Shown in pieces: positions 1-8,192 of a stretch of DNA of 34,384 bases (position 1 is its first letter; every line of letters starts with the position of its first letter). The stretch comes from Clostridiales bacterium (lineage in GTDB: Bacteria > Bacillota > Clostridia > Lachnospirales > UBA12420). The position numbers were made by a program, and so were the translations under genes. The stretch lies in assembly GCA_003452395.1 (NCBI GenBank), contig DMOI01000042.1, positions 1,502 through 35,885 on the forward strand, in the 5' to 3' direction. Under the pieces are notes generated by a model that saw only the letters and a program-made list of their open reading frames with translations, was not told where the DNA came from and did not search any database.

Positions 1-22
1 CAGTATCTTTTTATGTACTAGA

Positions 23-1345
23 TTATTCTGCAATTACTCCATCTGTAGGTGCCACAGGAGTTACATCTTGTATTGCTCCTGGTTGTTGTCCCATCATAAA
101 TGGCATAATAGTTTTTTGTATTGAAGGGCTTTGCATTGCTTTTCCTGTAATACTCAAGTATATTTGTGTACCAATTTCCCTATATTGTTCATCTGTTAAT
201 TCTGCTAAGTTTACTGCATCTTTTAGGTCTGGTGCAACTACCTTTATTTCTTTATTTGGATTAGCTGTTGTTGCTGACATTAGCATCTTTAGTGTAATTT
301 CATCTGTCTTTGTAATTTGTTCAGCATTTATCTTTCTTATATTATGATCTCCATCAACTGCAAAATTATATTTTATTTTGTTTTCATCTGATATTTGTGC
401 AGTTGATTCTGTCAACATTTTTTCAAATCCTTCATTAAAGCCTTTTGCAAACTCTTCATAGTTTTTATCGTAATCTTTGTTAAAATCTTCTTTAGCTTTA
501 GTTATTTCTTCTAATGTTGAATTTAATAATTTATAGTCCTCTGTTTTTACTAGTATATCAAAAATTTCATTCATCTTATCCTTTGCAAATAGTTTTACCT
601 TTTCATCAGAAATTAATTTATTTAATACCTCTTTTGTGGTTTCTAACATTTGCTTTTGATTCAATGTTAATTCATAATTTTCACAGCTATACGCTCTTTC
701 TTTACCGTTTTCTATTATTGCAACATTTGCTTTTCCTTCATTTTTAAAACCATCTTTTAGTTTGTTCTTTAAAAGTTTATAATAGCTCAGTGCATCTACT
801 TCTTTTAATTTACCTAAATTTTCATAAGCAAACAGTTCTCTATAGTCGTCTATATTTATTTCTTCTGTTATACTTGGGTCTATTTTCTTCAATATTTTAT
901 TTATGTCAGTATATTTTATATACATTTTTTTAGTATATATACCTGGCATATCTAGTACTAGCATATCATTATCTACATATGCATCTAGTTTCACAAATGA
1001 TGTATTATCAAGCATTAAATCAAGATTCATATTATATTTGTCATCTTGTGATTTTATCGTTTTTACATTTAGCTTGAAACCTGCTATTAAATTTTTTATA
1101 TCCTCATTTGATGGCATACCTTCTGATGCTTGTTCTTTCATACTTACTACTTCATACTTTAGTTCTTGATTTACTTCATATGATTTTAATAACATAGTAG
1201 AAATATATGCATTCCCTAATTTATCAAAATCATCCTCAATCTTTATATACGTCTTCCCACCTTGAAACATAGCATAACTTCCATAGATAGCTATTCCAAG
1301 TAATACTACTAGCAATAATACCTTTAACCCTTTTTCCTTTTTCAT
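23..1345 (-). CDS. membrane-anchored protein of unknown function
   Basis: A 440-residue protein I cannot assign to a named function. Residues 1-6 are basic (MKKEKG) and residues 7-26 form one hydrophobic helix, with no lipobox cysteine, so it is probably an N-terminally anchored protein whose bulk lies outside the membrane. The rest is Lys/Glu/Asp-rich, with a predicted helical stretch around residues 230-310 (many K/E/N) and a Pro/Gly/Gln-rich tail (about 410-440). It resembles in layout other large clostridial anchored proteins of unknown function. It has its own consensus promoter (1394-1422, minus) and is separated from flgL by the flgL terminator, so it is not part of the flagellar operon. 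The start is supported by an AGGAGAGAGACGG stretch just upstream of the ATG. Confidence 0.75.
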   Translation of the reverse strand: MKKEKGLKVLLLVVLLGIAIYGSYAMFQGGKTYIKIEDDFDKLGNAYISTMLLKSYEVNQELKYEVVSMKEQASEGMPSNEDIKNLIAGFKLNVKTIKSQDDKYNMNLDLMLDNTSFVKLDAYVDNDMLVLDMPGIYTKKMYIKYTDINKILKKIDPSITEEINIDDYRELFAYENLGKLKEVDALSYYKLLKNKLKDGFKNEGKANVAIIENGKERAYSCENYELTLNQKQMLETTKEVLNKLISDEKVKLFAKDKMNEIFDILVKTEDYKLLNSTLEEITKAKEDFNKDYDKNYEEFAKGFNEGFEKMLTESTAQISDENKIKYNFAVDGDHNIRKINAEQITKTDEITLKMLMSATTANPNKEIKVVAPDLKDAVNLAELTDEQYREIGTQIYLSITGKAMQSPSIQKTIMPFMMGQQPGAIQDVTPVAPTDGVIAE

Positions 1346-1393
1346 CCGTCTCTCTCCTTTTATATTTTCTATTAGTTTTTAAGTTACCTACAT

Positions 1394-1422
1394 ATTATAT
1401 AAAGCTATGTCCAATTTGTCAA
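1394..1422 (-). promoter_or_regulatory. sigma-A promoter of the anchored unknown protein
   Basis: On the minus strand TTGACA (1422-1417), a 17-bp spacer and TATAAT (1399-1394): both hexamers match the consensus perfectly. It lies about 50 bp upstream of the ATG at 1345. Confidence 0.75.
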
Positions 1423-1495
1423 TGCATTTATGTTTTATTTATAAAACTATTTTTATATGCTAAGATGATATTCAGGGTAAAACTCTTTCAAATAG

Positions 1496-1519
1496 CAAAA
1501 AAGTGCTATCGCACTTTCT
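1496..1519 (-). terminator. Rho-independent terminator after flgL
   Basis: Minus-strand hairpin AAAGTGC-gatag-GCACTTT-like stem followed by a run of T (AAGTGCGATAGCACTTTTTT), placed directly at the flgL stop codon. It closes the flagellar operon. Confidence 0.75.
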
Positions 1520-3033
1520 TATCTCATAAAATCAACTAAACTTAACTGTATTATTTTAGCTCCAGCTGAAAGAGAAGCTTCGTATATAGTCTGTTGAGTT
1601 TTTAGTTTTGTTATAGTTTCTGCCAAGTCTGCATCTTCGTTGTCAGACTTGAGTTGTGTATAATTGATCTTATCATTTTCAAGTCTTGCTGTTATCAGAT
1701 CGAGTCTATTCATTTTACTACCTAGGCCTGCTTGACACTTTAATGCATTCTTGCTATGATTATCTATCTTAGTTAACATACTACTTAATTCTTCTGTTAA
1801 GTTCTGCTGATCCATATTACCTATATTATGTACTAACCTATCTATATCACCTATCATGTCTACAGTTATTAAATTCCTAGCCTGTGTATTTATAGTCATT
1901 TTAGTATTTTTACTTACCTCATAATCTATGTTTTCATCTTCTATCCTATTTATCTTTTCATAATAGTCTATGTCTACAGACGCTCCTACCGCAAAGCCTG
2001 GACCTGCTGTTATCATCCCAGTATCCATATCTATCTTTACTTCATTTAGAACAGGTGATATACCGTCCGTAGATTTTCCATAAATTACAGCTCCTGGCAC
2101 TGCCCCACCTATTGTAATCGTGTTTATTGAGTCTTCTTTTATATCTATATTGCCTAAGCTTACTTGGTTACTTGCATCTAATACACCCACACTTCCACCT
2201 ATAGTCACTGTATCTACTGTGTCAAAATAATGTATCGGATTTAACTCTCCCGGTTTGAATCCGTCCTTTTCATATTCAACTTCTATCGGATCAGTAATTG
2301 TTGTATATTGCGCTTCATTAAATACCAACTCTCCTGTTTCTTTTATTAGATGTATGGTTTTCATTGCACCTGGCACTGGTGGATCATATGCATCGGAATC
2401 ACTACTACTCTTTTCTACTATATTGTAAACTAGACCACCAACAGAATAATCTTCTGCACCTATTTTAACTTTTATTGTATTCTCAATATTTGAATATGGT
2501 AATTTATAAAAATAATTGTCATTAACCTTTAGTTGTTCCATTTCTTTTGTTCCGAATTCATCCATTATTTTAGTTTTTTGATTTACATTAGCATCAAACA
2601 TTATTTTCTTATCCGTTTTATATCCAGCAAAAACGTATCTACCTGCATTTGTAGCATTTGATTCTTGGACCAATTGTTCTCTTAATTGTTTTATTTCTTC
2701 TCCTACTTTTTCTCTTTCGCTTTTCCCTAATGTTTCTGAAGACCCTGTAACACAAAGGTCTCTCATTCTTGCCATGATACCATTTACATTATCAATAGCA
2801 CTCTCAGTTATGCTCATCCATGATTCTGCATCATCTACATTTGTTTTATATTGTCCGTTTTCGTATAAATTTGTTCTAAGCTTTAAAGATTTTCCTGCCA
2901 CGATAGGATTATCAGAAGGAAGCTGTATTTTCTTTCCGGTAGCAAAAGTATTCTCAAGAGAATTTAACTTCTTAAGGTTTTTATTCATATTAAGCAACAT
3001 ATTATTAGAAAGCATTGAATTAGTTACACGCAT
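1519..3033 (-). CDS. flgL: flagellar hook-associated protein 3 (hook-filament junction) FlgL
   Basis: FlgL forms, with FlgK, the junction between hook and flagellin filament; it is exported by the flagellar type III system. The N-terminus (MRVTNSMLSNNMLLNMNKNL, then a TGKKIQLPSDNP stretch) and the C-terminal coiled region (LKTQQTIYEASLSAGAKIIQ) are typical of the flagellin/FlgL fold. At 504 residues it is much longer than the common 300-residue form; the extra sequence lies in the centre (about residues 180-385) and contains two related TIGG-type segments, consistent with a surface-exposed variable domain. The start has a GGGGGTG ribosome site 7 nt upstream. The ATG lies 14 bp after the stop of the neighbouring flgK, so the two are co-transcribed. 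It is the last gene of the operon. Confidence 0.93.
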   Translation of the reverse strand: MRVTNSMLSNNMLLNMNKNLKKLNSLENTFATGKKIQLPSDNPIVAGKSLKLRTNLYENGQYKTNVDDAESWMSITESAIDNVNGIMARMRDLCVTGSSETLGKSEREKVGEEIKQLREQLVQESNATNAGRYVFAGYKTDKKIMFDANVNQKTKIMDEFGTKEMEQLKVNDNYFYKLPYSNIENTIKVKIGAEDYSVGGLVYNIVEKSSSDSDAYDPPVPGAMKTIHLIKETGELVFNEAQYTTITDPIEVEYEKDGFKPGELNPIHYFDTVDTVTIGGSVGVLDASNQVSLGNIDIKEDSINTITIGGAVPGAVIYGKSTDGISPVLNEVKIDMDTGMITAGPGFAVGASVDIDYYEKINRIEDENIDYEVSKNTKMTINTQARNLITVDMIGDIDRLVHNIGNMDQQNLTEELSSMLTKIDNHSKNALKCQAGLGSKMNRLDLITARLENDKINYTQLKSDNEDADLAETITKLKTQQTIYEASLSAGAKIIQLSLVDFMR

Positions 3034-3047
3034 GTGCTACACCCCCG

Positions 3048-4835
3048 TTATCTCGCTCCCATATTGTTTATAGTGGTATCGTAAATTTCATCTATTACAG
3101 ATATCATTCTAGCTGCTGCACTGTATGCAGATTGGAACTTTACCATATTGGTCATTTCTTCATTTAGGTCTACACCAGACACAGACATCCTCTGATTAGT
3201 TATCGAATTAATAATATTGGCTTGTATATCTTGATAATTTCCCGAATACTTTGCATCTACTGCCATCTCACCTATTATAGAAGCTACAAAATCTAAAACC
3301 TTACCTTCTTTAAATAAACTTCCGTTATCTTTTATTGTTAAAAACTCATTAATAAGTTCGTTATTACTCTCCCCTGAATCTAATGTCTTAGATATCGCTA
3401 ATGCTTTAGGATTTTGACTGAATTCTTTGGATAAAGAAAAGTTTCCTGCTGTAATTTTATTGTAATCTGTAAAAGTTCCCTTTCCTGTTTGGTTATATGT
3501 AAACACATAATTTCCAGTGCTACCATCTGCACTATATCCATTTACATTTCCTGTTACTCCATCTATTTTTGTTCCATCGGAGTATGCTCCTTCATTGAAA
3601 GCACTTGCAAAAGTTCTAACAAATTTGTTCAATTTATTTAAATAATGTGGTATTCCTTTGTAATCTGTTTCCGAACCTATACTTACGCCATCTCCTGGGA
3701 CTACTCCAGTAGCATCTATTAGCTCGAATGTTATCTCATTCGTTGTTTCGTCATATGTATATGAAGTATACTCTTTATATGTATTACCTACCTTTAACAT
3801 ACCTGTATTTTGTATATCAGCTCTAGATATATTATTAACCGTTATTTGATTAGTCATTATGTTTACTGCACTTGCGTCCCCTGTAAATATATCGCCATTA
3901 TTTCCATCCCTTAAATCTACACAACCCCTGAGTTCACCTTCTAGATCCTTTATGTTAAGTGCAAGACCAGTGCTCCACTCTATATCATACAATCCCACTG
4001 CATCTTCTGGATTGTTCTTATAATCTCTTGGAACTACCGAAAGTTGGCTTACATTATAGTGATCTACAAGCGTCTGCCCATTTATCTTAACTATAAAATG
4101 CTTATTGCTTTTTACCTGATCCGCTTCCGAATACGCACTATCTTTCAAACTAGAATTTTTTTCGACTTCATCTACTTCTATATTTACTATTTTTGATAAT
4201 TCATCTGCTAATAACGCCCTTTGATCTCGCAAATCATTAGCAGTACTTCCATCTATCTCAAATTTATATATTTGCTCATTTAATGATTTTATTTGAGATG
4301 CTATAGAGTTTACTTGATTTACTTTAATCTTTATCTCATCATTTAATTCTTGTTGATAAGTTGTAAGTGAGCTAGCTGTTTCATTAAAAAAACCAACCAA
4401 TGTTGTAGATGCTTCTTTTACACTACTATAATAAGCTTCATCCGATGTATCCTTACTAACATCTGATAAAGAACTAAAGAAATCATTTATAGCCGAATTT
4501 ATACCATTATCAGATGGCTCATTAAAAAGCATCTGTATTTTTGTAAGCATATTGTTTTTGATTTCTGAATCTCCTAGCTTCGAATTCTGACTCCAATATT
4601 TAGCATCTAAGTATATATCCCTTATTTGTTTTATATCTATAATTTCTGTACCAGTTCCGGTCATTCCGCGGCCGTTATTACTTGACATCGGAGTGGTAGC
4701 TTTTTGCTTAACCACTTGTCTACTATAACCCGCCGTATTTGCATTTGATATATTGTTGCTAACAACACTAAGGGCCTTCTGTGATGCGAACAAACCAGAA
4801 GCTGCTATATTGAATTCCAAAAACGAAGATCTCAT
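3048..4835 (-). CDS. flgK: flagellar hook-associated protein 1 FlgK, copy 1
   Basis: FlgK sits on the hook tip and joins it to FlgL and the filament. The N-terminal flagellar rod/hook signature is clear (about residues 8-40: ASGLFASQKALSVVSNNIS, NTAGYSRQ), and the C-terminal D0 helix reads VDLNEEMTNMVKFQSAYSAA followed by a RMISVIDEIYDTTIN-like end. The length, 595 residues, is normal for FlgK. A GGGGGTG ribosome site precedes the ATG. It is followed after 14 bp by flgL and preceded, after a 153-bp gap filled by repeats, by a second flgK of 518 residues. The two copies share ends but differ strongly in the middle, so this is an old duplication or two acquired alleles, not a recent copy. Confidence 0.92.
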   Translation of the reverse strand: MRSSFLEFNIAASGLFASQKALSVVSNNISNANTAGYSRQVVKQKATTPMSSNNGRGMTGTGTEIIDIKQIRDIYLDAKYWSQNSKLGDSEIKNNMLTKIQMLFNEPSDNGINSAINDFFSSLSDVSKDTSDEAYYSSVKEASTTLVGFFNETASSLTTYQQELNDEIKIKVNQVNSIASQIKSLNEQIYKFEIDGSTANDLRDQRALLADELSKIVNIEVDEVEKNSSLKDSAYSEADQVKSNKHFIVKINGQTLVDHYNVSQLSVVPRDYKNNPEDAVGLYDIEWSTGLALNIKDLEGELRGCVDLRDGNNGDIFTGDASAVNIMTNQITVNNISRADIQNTGMLKVGNTYKEYTSYTYDETTNEITFELIDATGVVPGDGVSIGSETDYKGIPHYLNKLNKFVRTFASAFNEGAYSDGTKIDGVTGNVNGYSADGSTGNYVFTYNQTGKGTFTDYNKITAGNFSLSKEFSQNPKALAISKTLDSGESNNELINEFLTIKDNGSLFKEGKVLDFVASIIGEMAVDAKYSGNYQDIQANIINSITNQRMSVSGVDLNEEMTNMVKFQSAYSAAARMISVIDEIYDTTINNMGAR

Positions 4836-4858
4836 ATTCTTTCACCCCCGTAGGTAGA

Positions 4859-4986
4859 GTACAAAGTACAGAGAACAAAGTACAATAAAAATATAAAATT
4901 AAATATACTTTTATTCTTTTATTCTTTTATTCTTTTATTCTTTTATTCTTTTATTTGTTATTTGTACTTTGTTATTTGTACTTTAT
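4859..4986. repeat. palindromic repeat element with octamer tandem array between the flgK genes
   Basis: Six perfect tandem copies of CTTTTATT occupy 4908-4955. They are flanked by near-perfect inverted repeats: on the left two copies of an ACAAAGTAC-type unit (4859-4882) and on the right two copies of TTTGTACTTTGTTA-type units (about 4957-4984). The right arm is the reverse complement of the left with few mismatches. The element fills almost the whole gap between the two flgK genes. It would fold into a long hairpin in the operon mRNA. Confidence 0.75.
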
Positions 4987-4988
4987 AA

Positions 4989-6545
4989 TCACATTTTATT
5001 AATTATCGTATCTAACATACCGTCTATCATGGTTACAACCCTTGCAGAAGCATTGTACGCATGTTGATATTTCATAATATTTGTCATCTCTTCATCTATT
5101 GATACTCCAGCTATTTCATTTCTTTTATTCTCTATCTGATTTACTAGTACTTCTTGATTTTCCGCATATTGTATTGACTCATTTCCTTTAGTACCTATTT
5201 CTGTTATAAACTGTGAATAATAATCGCTGTAATTAAGTTTTAATTCACCGTTATTTAATGTTATTCTATCTTCATCCCATCTTGATATTATTTCTTCTAC
5301 AATACTATTATCTCCCACATCTCCATTTGCTGAAAGACAAATTTTATTATAATCTGTAACTATCTTCGAGTTTATCTCTATATTTCTTGATGTATACAGC
5401 GTTTTAGGATTTAATGCATCTTCTGGAATATAAACTCCTGAAGAATCATATCTATCCACGTTTTTCCTAGAGAATATTTCTATGTTTTGACTTCCATCGA
5501 GACCTGTAGGTCCTCCCACTCCACTTTGTGGCGCTATTATATCATTAACCATTGTTACTATGTCATGTACCAAAGTGTCAAATTGCTTTTGTATTTTAGG
5601 TATAGTAAAGTTTTCTATGTCCGCTTCATTTGTAGTCCAGTTTGCTTCTCCTTCACCTCTTAGATACATTAGGCTTTTGAGCTGCCCGCTATCATTACCA
5701 TTTAACGAGTCTATTACTTTATCCGTATTTATGACATCTCTCTTACTTTCTTGCCATACTGCCTTAATTAGTGGACTCATAGGTGACACTTGTGCATATT
5801 CCATTATACTTGTACTTGAACTTGTTATTAATGGATATCCTTCCGCAAGAATTTCTATTTTTCCATCTGGTTTTTCTTTATATGATATCTGAATAAGTCC
5901 TGACAACTGATCAACTAATAAATTTCTCTGGTCCCTATAGTCATTCGCATGATCTCCACTCATTTCATTTAATGAAATTTTTTCATTTAAGTTATATATT
6001 TCTTTTGTTATTCCATTTATACTTTTAATTGTCTCTTTTATTTTTGTATTCAAATTCGTTTGATACTCATATAATTGCTCTGATATCTTATTTGCTTCAC
6101 TAACTAGCAAAACCGCATTTTGAACAAATGACGCTCTAGTTTCTAGTCCCTCTGGATTCTTCGATAATTCATTTAGAGAACTCCAATAGTTAGATAATGT
6201 TGACCCAAAACCTTCATCCGAGTCTGAAGAAAAAATATTTTCTATTTCTGTTATAGCATTGTATTGTTGTTCGTAAAAACTATACCTTCCGAATTCAGTC
6301 CTATACGATGCATCTAAAAACTGATCTCGGATTTGCCTTATTTCATCAACATCTGCACCAGTTCCAACTTGCATAGTCGTAGTTCCAATATTTATACATT
6401 TTTTTTCTTGTATAGTAACTTGTTGTCTTGTATATCCTGCTGTACTAACATTTGATATATTTTGACCTGTAACTTGCAATCCCTTTTGACTTACATATAA
6501 TCCAGATGATGCACTTATTAGACTTGCTATTCCCACATTGCCCAC
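4989..6545 (-). CDS. flgK: flagellar hook-associated protein 1 FlgK, copy 2
   Basis: A second FlgK-family protein, 518 residues. The N-terminus has the hook/rod signature (SSGLYVSQKGLQVTGQNIS, STAGYTRQQV) and the C-terminus the matching D0 helix (VSIDEEMTNIMKYQHAYNAS). The central domain is shorter than in copy 1. Translation starts at a GTG: either 6545, or a second in-frame GTG at 6536 that has a better-placed GGGTGGG ribosome site; I keep the longer form. It begins only 12 bp after flgN, suggesting coupling. Two FlgK in one operon may give alternative junctions or one may have become the main hook cap protein; the sequence alone cannot say which is used. Confidence 0.9.
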   Translation of the reverse strand: MGNVGIASLISASSGLYVSQKGLQVTGQNISNVSTAGYTRQQVTIQEKKCINIGTTTMQVGTGADVDEIRQIRDQFLDASYRTEFGRYSFYEQQYNAITEIENIFSSDSDEGFGSTLSNYWSSLNELSKNPEGLETRASFVQNAVLLVSEANKISEQLYEYQTNLNTKIKETIKSINGITKEIYNLNEKISLNEMSGDHANDYRDQRNLLVDQLSGLIQISYKEKPDGKIEILAEGYPLITSSSTSIMEYAQVSPMSPLIKAVWQESKRDVINTDKVIDSLNGNDSGQLKSLMYLRGEGEANWTTNEADIENFTIPKIQKQFDTLVHDIVTMVNDIIAPQSGVGGPTGLDGSQNIEIFSRKNVDRYDSSGVYIPEDALNPKTLYTSRNIEINSKIVTDYNKICLSANGDVGDNSIVEEIISRWDEDRITLNNGELKLNYSDYYSQFITEIGTKGNESIQYAENQEVLVNQIENKRNEIAGVSIDEEMTNIMKYQHAYNASARVVTMIDGMLDTIINKM

Positions 6546-6557
6546 CCGCCCTCAAGG

Positions 6558-7067
6558 TTATTGTTTTGCATCAAAGAAGCTGTTTCCTCTTTCGTTATCT
6601 ATTAGTTTGCCACCATATTTGTAATCGTTATTTACCCATTCACGTTTACTATTAATCGCATTCAATGTAAAATTTACTAATCCTAGCGCCTGCGCAACCA
6701 ACAATTTATTTTTTTCATTTGATTTTTTTAAGTCATTTACTTTATGTATGATTTCCCTTTTTATCTCAATTAATCTCTTCTGTTCATTCTCTGAATTATC
6801 AAGTTTTTCTATAAGCTTCGTAATTGTAAAGTTCTTCTTATTCGCATTAAGTACTAAACATATATCACTAATTATACATTCTCTCTGTTTTTCAAGCCTC
6901 ATAACTTTAGAAGCCATCATTTGCTCTTCATTCGTAACTTCGCTAATCTTATCTACATCATTTTCTATGATAATTCGAGTTTTTTCCTTAGATTTGGTCA
7001 AAAGTTCAGAATAATACTCAGATTCTTTTTCTAATATATCGATTAAATCATATATCAAGCCAGGCAC
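6558..7067 (-). CDS. flgN: FlgN-like flagellar export chaperone for FlgK/FlgL
   Basis: FlgN is a cytoplasmic chaperone that holds FlgK and FlgL before export. This 169-residue protein begins PGLIYDLIDILEKESEYYSE and is almost wholly helical with heptad-like Lys/Glu/Leu/Ile, as FlgN is; similarity between FlgN proteins is low, and its place between flgM and flgK is the main support. The reading frame stays open upstream to an ATG at 7127, but I chose the GTG at 7067: it has an AAGGTGGTG ribosome site about 8 nt upstream, and the extra 20 residues would be encoded by the intergenic TTGAAAG repeats, so they are almost certainly not translated. Confidence 0.82.
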   Translation of the reverse strand: MPGLIYDLIDILEKESEYYSELLTKSKEKTRIIIENDVDKISEVTNEEQMMASKVMRLEKQRECIISDICLVLNANKKNFTITKLIEKLDNSENEQKRLIEIKREIIHKVNDLKKSNEKNKLLVAQALGLVNFTLNAINSKREWVNNDYKYGGKLIDNERGNSFFDAKQ

Positions 7068-7087
7068 TTTAGAACACCACCTTAATA

Positions 7088-7176
7088 AGTTGAAAGTTGA
7101 AAGTCGAAAGTTGAAAGTGAAAGACATAAAATGCAGTGTGTTTATTCATTAGTTTTCAATTTTCAATTTTCAACTT
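7088..7176. repeat. TTGAAAG heptamer inverted-repeat element between flgM and flgN
   Basis: Left arm 7088-7124 is a run of GTTGAAA heptamers (one with a T-to-C change); right arm 7153-7176 is TTTTCAATTTTCAATTTTCAA, the reverse complement of the same heptamer. They are separated by about 28 bp containing TTTATTCATT. A related element with the same heptamer and the same central TTTATTCATT lies inside the T-box leader near 12.2 kb. A long snap-back hairpin is expected in the flg mRNA. Confidence 0.7.
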
Positions 7177-7179
7177 AAT

Positions 7180-7208
7180 AATATAAGGGAGACATAGCTC
7201 CCTATATA
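7180..7208 (-). other. hairpin directly after flgM, without a T-run
   Basis: GGGAG-acatag-CTCCC flanked by complementary TATA sequences, immediately after the flgM stop. There is no U-tract, so it is not a typical terminator. It may stabilise or separate the flgM part of the operon transcript. Confidence 0.45.
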
Positions 7209-7472
7209 TTATTTTTTATTAATTATTTTGTCTACCAAAGCATCAGTGTCCACGTAGTCTTTATCATCAATTCTCTGTTTTATATCACTTACAAGATCTT
7301 CTCTTACATCTTCTGCTTTCATAGCAGATGTGAATGCAGTTTGAAATTCTTTAGCTTCTGGTGATATATTCACTGCATCTTTGACATTAGACGCTTTTTC
7401 TGTCTTTTCTGCCTTAGCTATACTTGTGTTTTTGTACACTTGGTAGATCTGATTAATACTTTTGATATTCAT
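7209..7472 (-). CDS. flgM: anti-sigma factor FlgM
   Basis: FlgM binds the flagellar sigma factor (sigma-D/28) and is exported when the hook is complete, releasing late flagellar gene expression. This 87-residue protein has a basic/flexible N-terminal part and the family signature around NISPEAKEFQTAFTSAMKA followed by a DIKQRIDDKDYVDTDALVDK helix, which matches the C-terminal sigma-binding region of FlgM. The frame is open to a GTG at 7481, but ATG at 7472 is preferred: the GTG overlaps a GAGAGGGTGATG ribosome site that sits correctly for the ATG. First gene of the operon flgM-flgN-flgK2-flgK1-flgL and preceded by a sigma-D-like promoter, giving the usual feedback of sigma-D on its own inhibitor. 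Confidence 0.9.
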   Translation of the reverse strand: MNIKSINQIYQVYKNTSIAKAEKTEKASNVKDAVNISPEAKEFQTAFTSAMKAEDVREDLVSDIKQRIDDKDYVDTDALVDKIINKK

Positions 7473-7514
7473 TGTCATCACCCTCTCTAGAACGTATTGA
7501 ATATCTCATAATAT

Positions 7515-7541
7515 ATATCGACAGATATTCATAAATGTTTA
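7515..7541 (-). promoter_or_regulatory. sigma-D (sigma-28) type promoter of the flgM operon
   Basis: On the minus strand TAAA (7541-7538), exactly 15 bp, then GTCGATAT (7522-7515). The flagellar sigma consensus is TAAA-N15-GCCGATAA, so the spacing is exact and six of eight -10 bases agree. It lies about 45 bp upstream of flgM. Confidence 0.65.
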
Positions 7542-7569
7542 TAAGTTTCATATTGTTTTTAAAATTATT

Positions 7570-8034
7570 TTAAGATTTGTTTTTTCTTAATGTTTCAAAA
7601 AAAACCTTCATTAGTTCACTACATTCCTTTTCCATTACTCCTGCTAAAACTTCAACTTGATGATTAAATTTAGGTTCACAAGCTATATTTAATATGCTTC
7701 CACAACAACCTGCTTTTTTATTGTCACAACCGTATACTAACCTTTTTATCCTTGATTGCACTATAGCACCCGCACACATTGGACACGGTTCAACAGTTAC
7801 ATATATGGTACACTTCTCTAGTCGCCAATCATCAATATATTTCGAGGCTTTCCTTATAGCTATAAGTTCCGCATGCCCTAAAGGATTTTTCTTTAAGTTT
7901 CTACTATTATATCCTCTACCTATAATTTTACCATCATACACAATAATAGCTCCTATGGGTATTTCCTCTAATTTATAAGCCTTATTAGCTTGATCTAATG
8001 CTTTTTTCATATAATATATATCGTCACTTGTCAT
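7570..8034 (-). CDS. tadA: tRNA-specific adenosine deaminase TadA
   Basis: TadA deaminates adenosine-34 to inosine in the anticodon of tRNA-Arg(ACG), needed to read CGN codons. The zinc and catalytic motifs of the CDA-like deaminase fold are present: HAE (about residues 54-56) and PCPMCAGA (about 83-90), with the expected GAIIVYDGKIIGRG start of the fold and a C-terminal amphipathic helix. 154 residues is normal. I chose the ATG at 8034: a GGTGG ribosome-like site lies just upstream, and the resulting start fits family members; an ATG four codons earlier (8046) has no clear ribosome site. A consensus promoter lies 40-70 bp upstream. It stands alone between the flagellar operon and a divergent RNA-like unit. 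Confidence 0.93.
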   Translation of the reverse strand: MTSDDIYYMKKALDQANKAYKLEEIPIGAIIVYDGKIIGRGYNSRNLKKNPLGHAELIAIRKASKYIDDWRLEKCTIYVTVEPCPMCAGAIVQSRIKRLVYGCDNKKAGCCGSILNIACEPKFNHQVEVLAGVMEKECSELMKVFFETLRKNKS

Positions 8035-8076
8035 AAAATCCACCATCTTTTTGCCAAATATTTTATTAATAATACA

Positions 8077-8105
8077 ATTTTATAATATTATTTTCTTAAA
8101 GTCAA
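8077..8105 (-). promoter_or_regulatory. sigma-A promoter of tadA
   Basis: Minus strand TTGACT (8105-8100), 17-bp spacer, TAAAAT (8082-8077). Each hexamer has one mismatch to consensus. Confidence 0.65.
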
Positions 8106-8157
8106 TAAAAAACAGATATTTTTTTCCATTTTATTCCTATGTTTTTCACTCAAACTA

Positions 8158-8186
8158 TTGACATAACTCTCTATTAGTAGTATAAT
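8158..8186 (+). promoter_or_regulatory. consensus sigma-A promoter of an unassigned RNA
   Basis: TTGACA (8158-8163), 17-bp spacer, TATAAT (8181-8186): perfect consensus at both hexamers with ideal spacing. No protein-coding frame follows before the terminator; transcription should begin near 8193. Confidence 0.8.
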
Positions 8187-8192
8187 AACAGT

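Noticed and set aside
4908..4955. CRISPR array
   Set aside because: The octamers are contiguous with no spacers, and no cas genes are present. No CRISPR pattern was seen elsewhere.
7068..7127. Upstream extension of flgN by 20 residues
   Set aside because: These codons fall in the TTGAAAG repeat and have no good ribosome site; the GTG at 7067 has AAGGTGGTG upstream.
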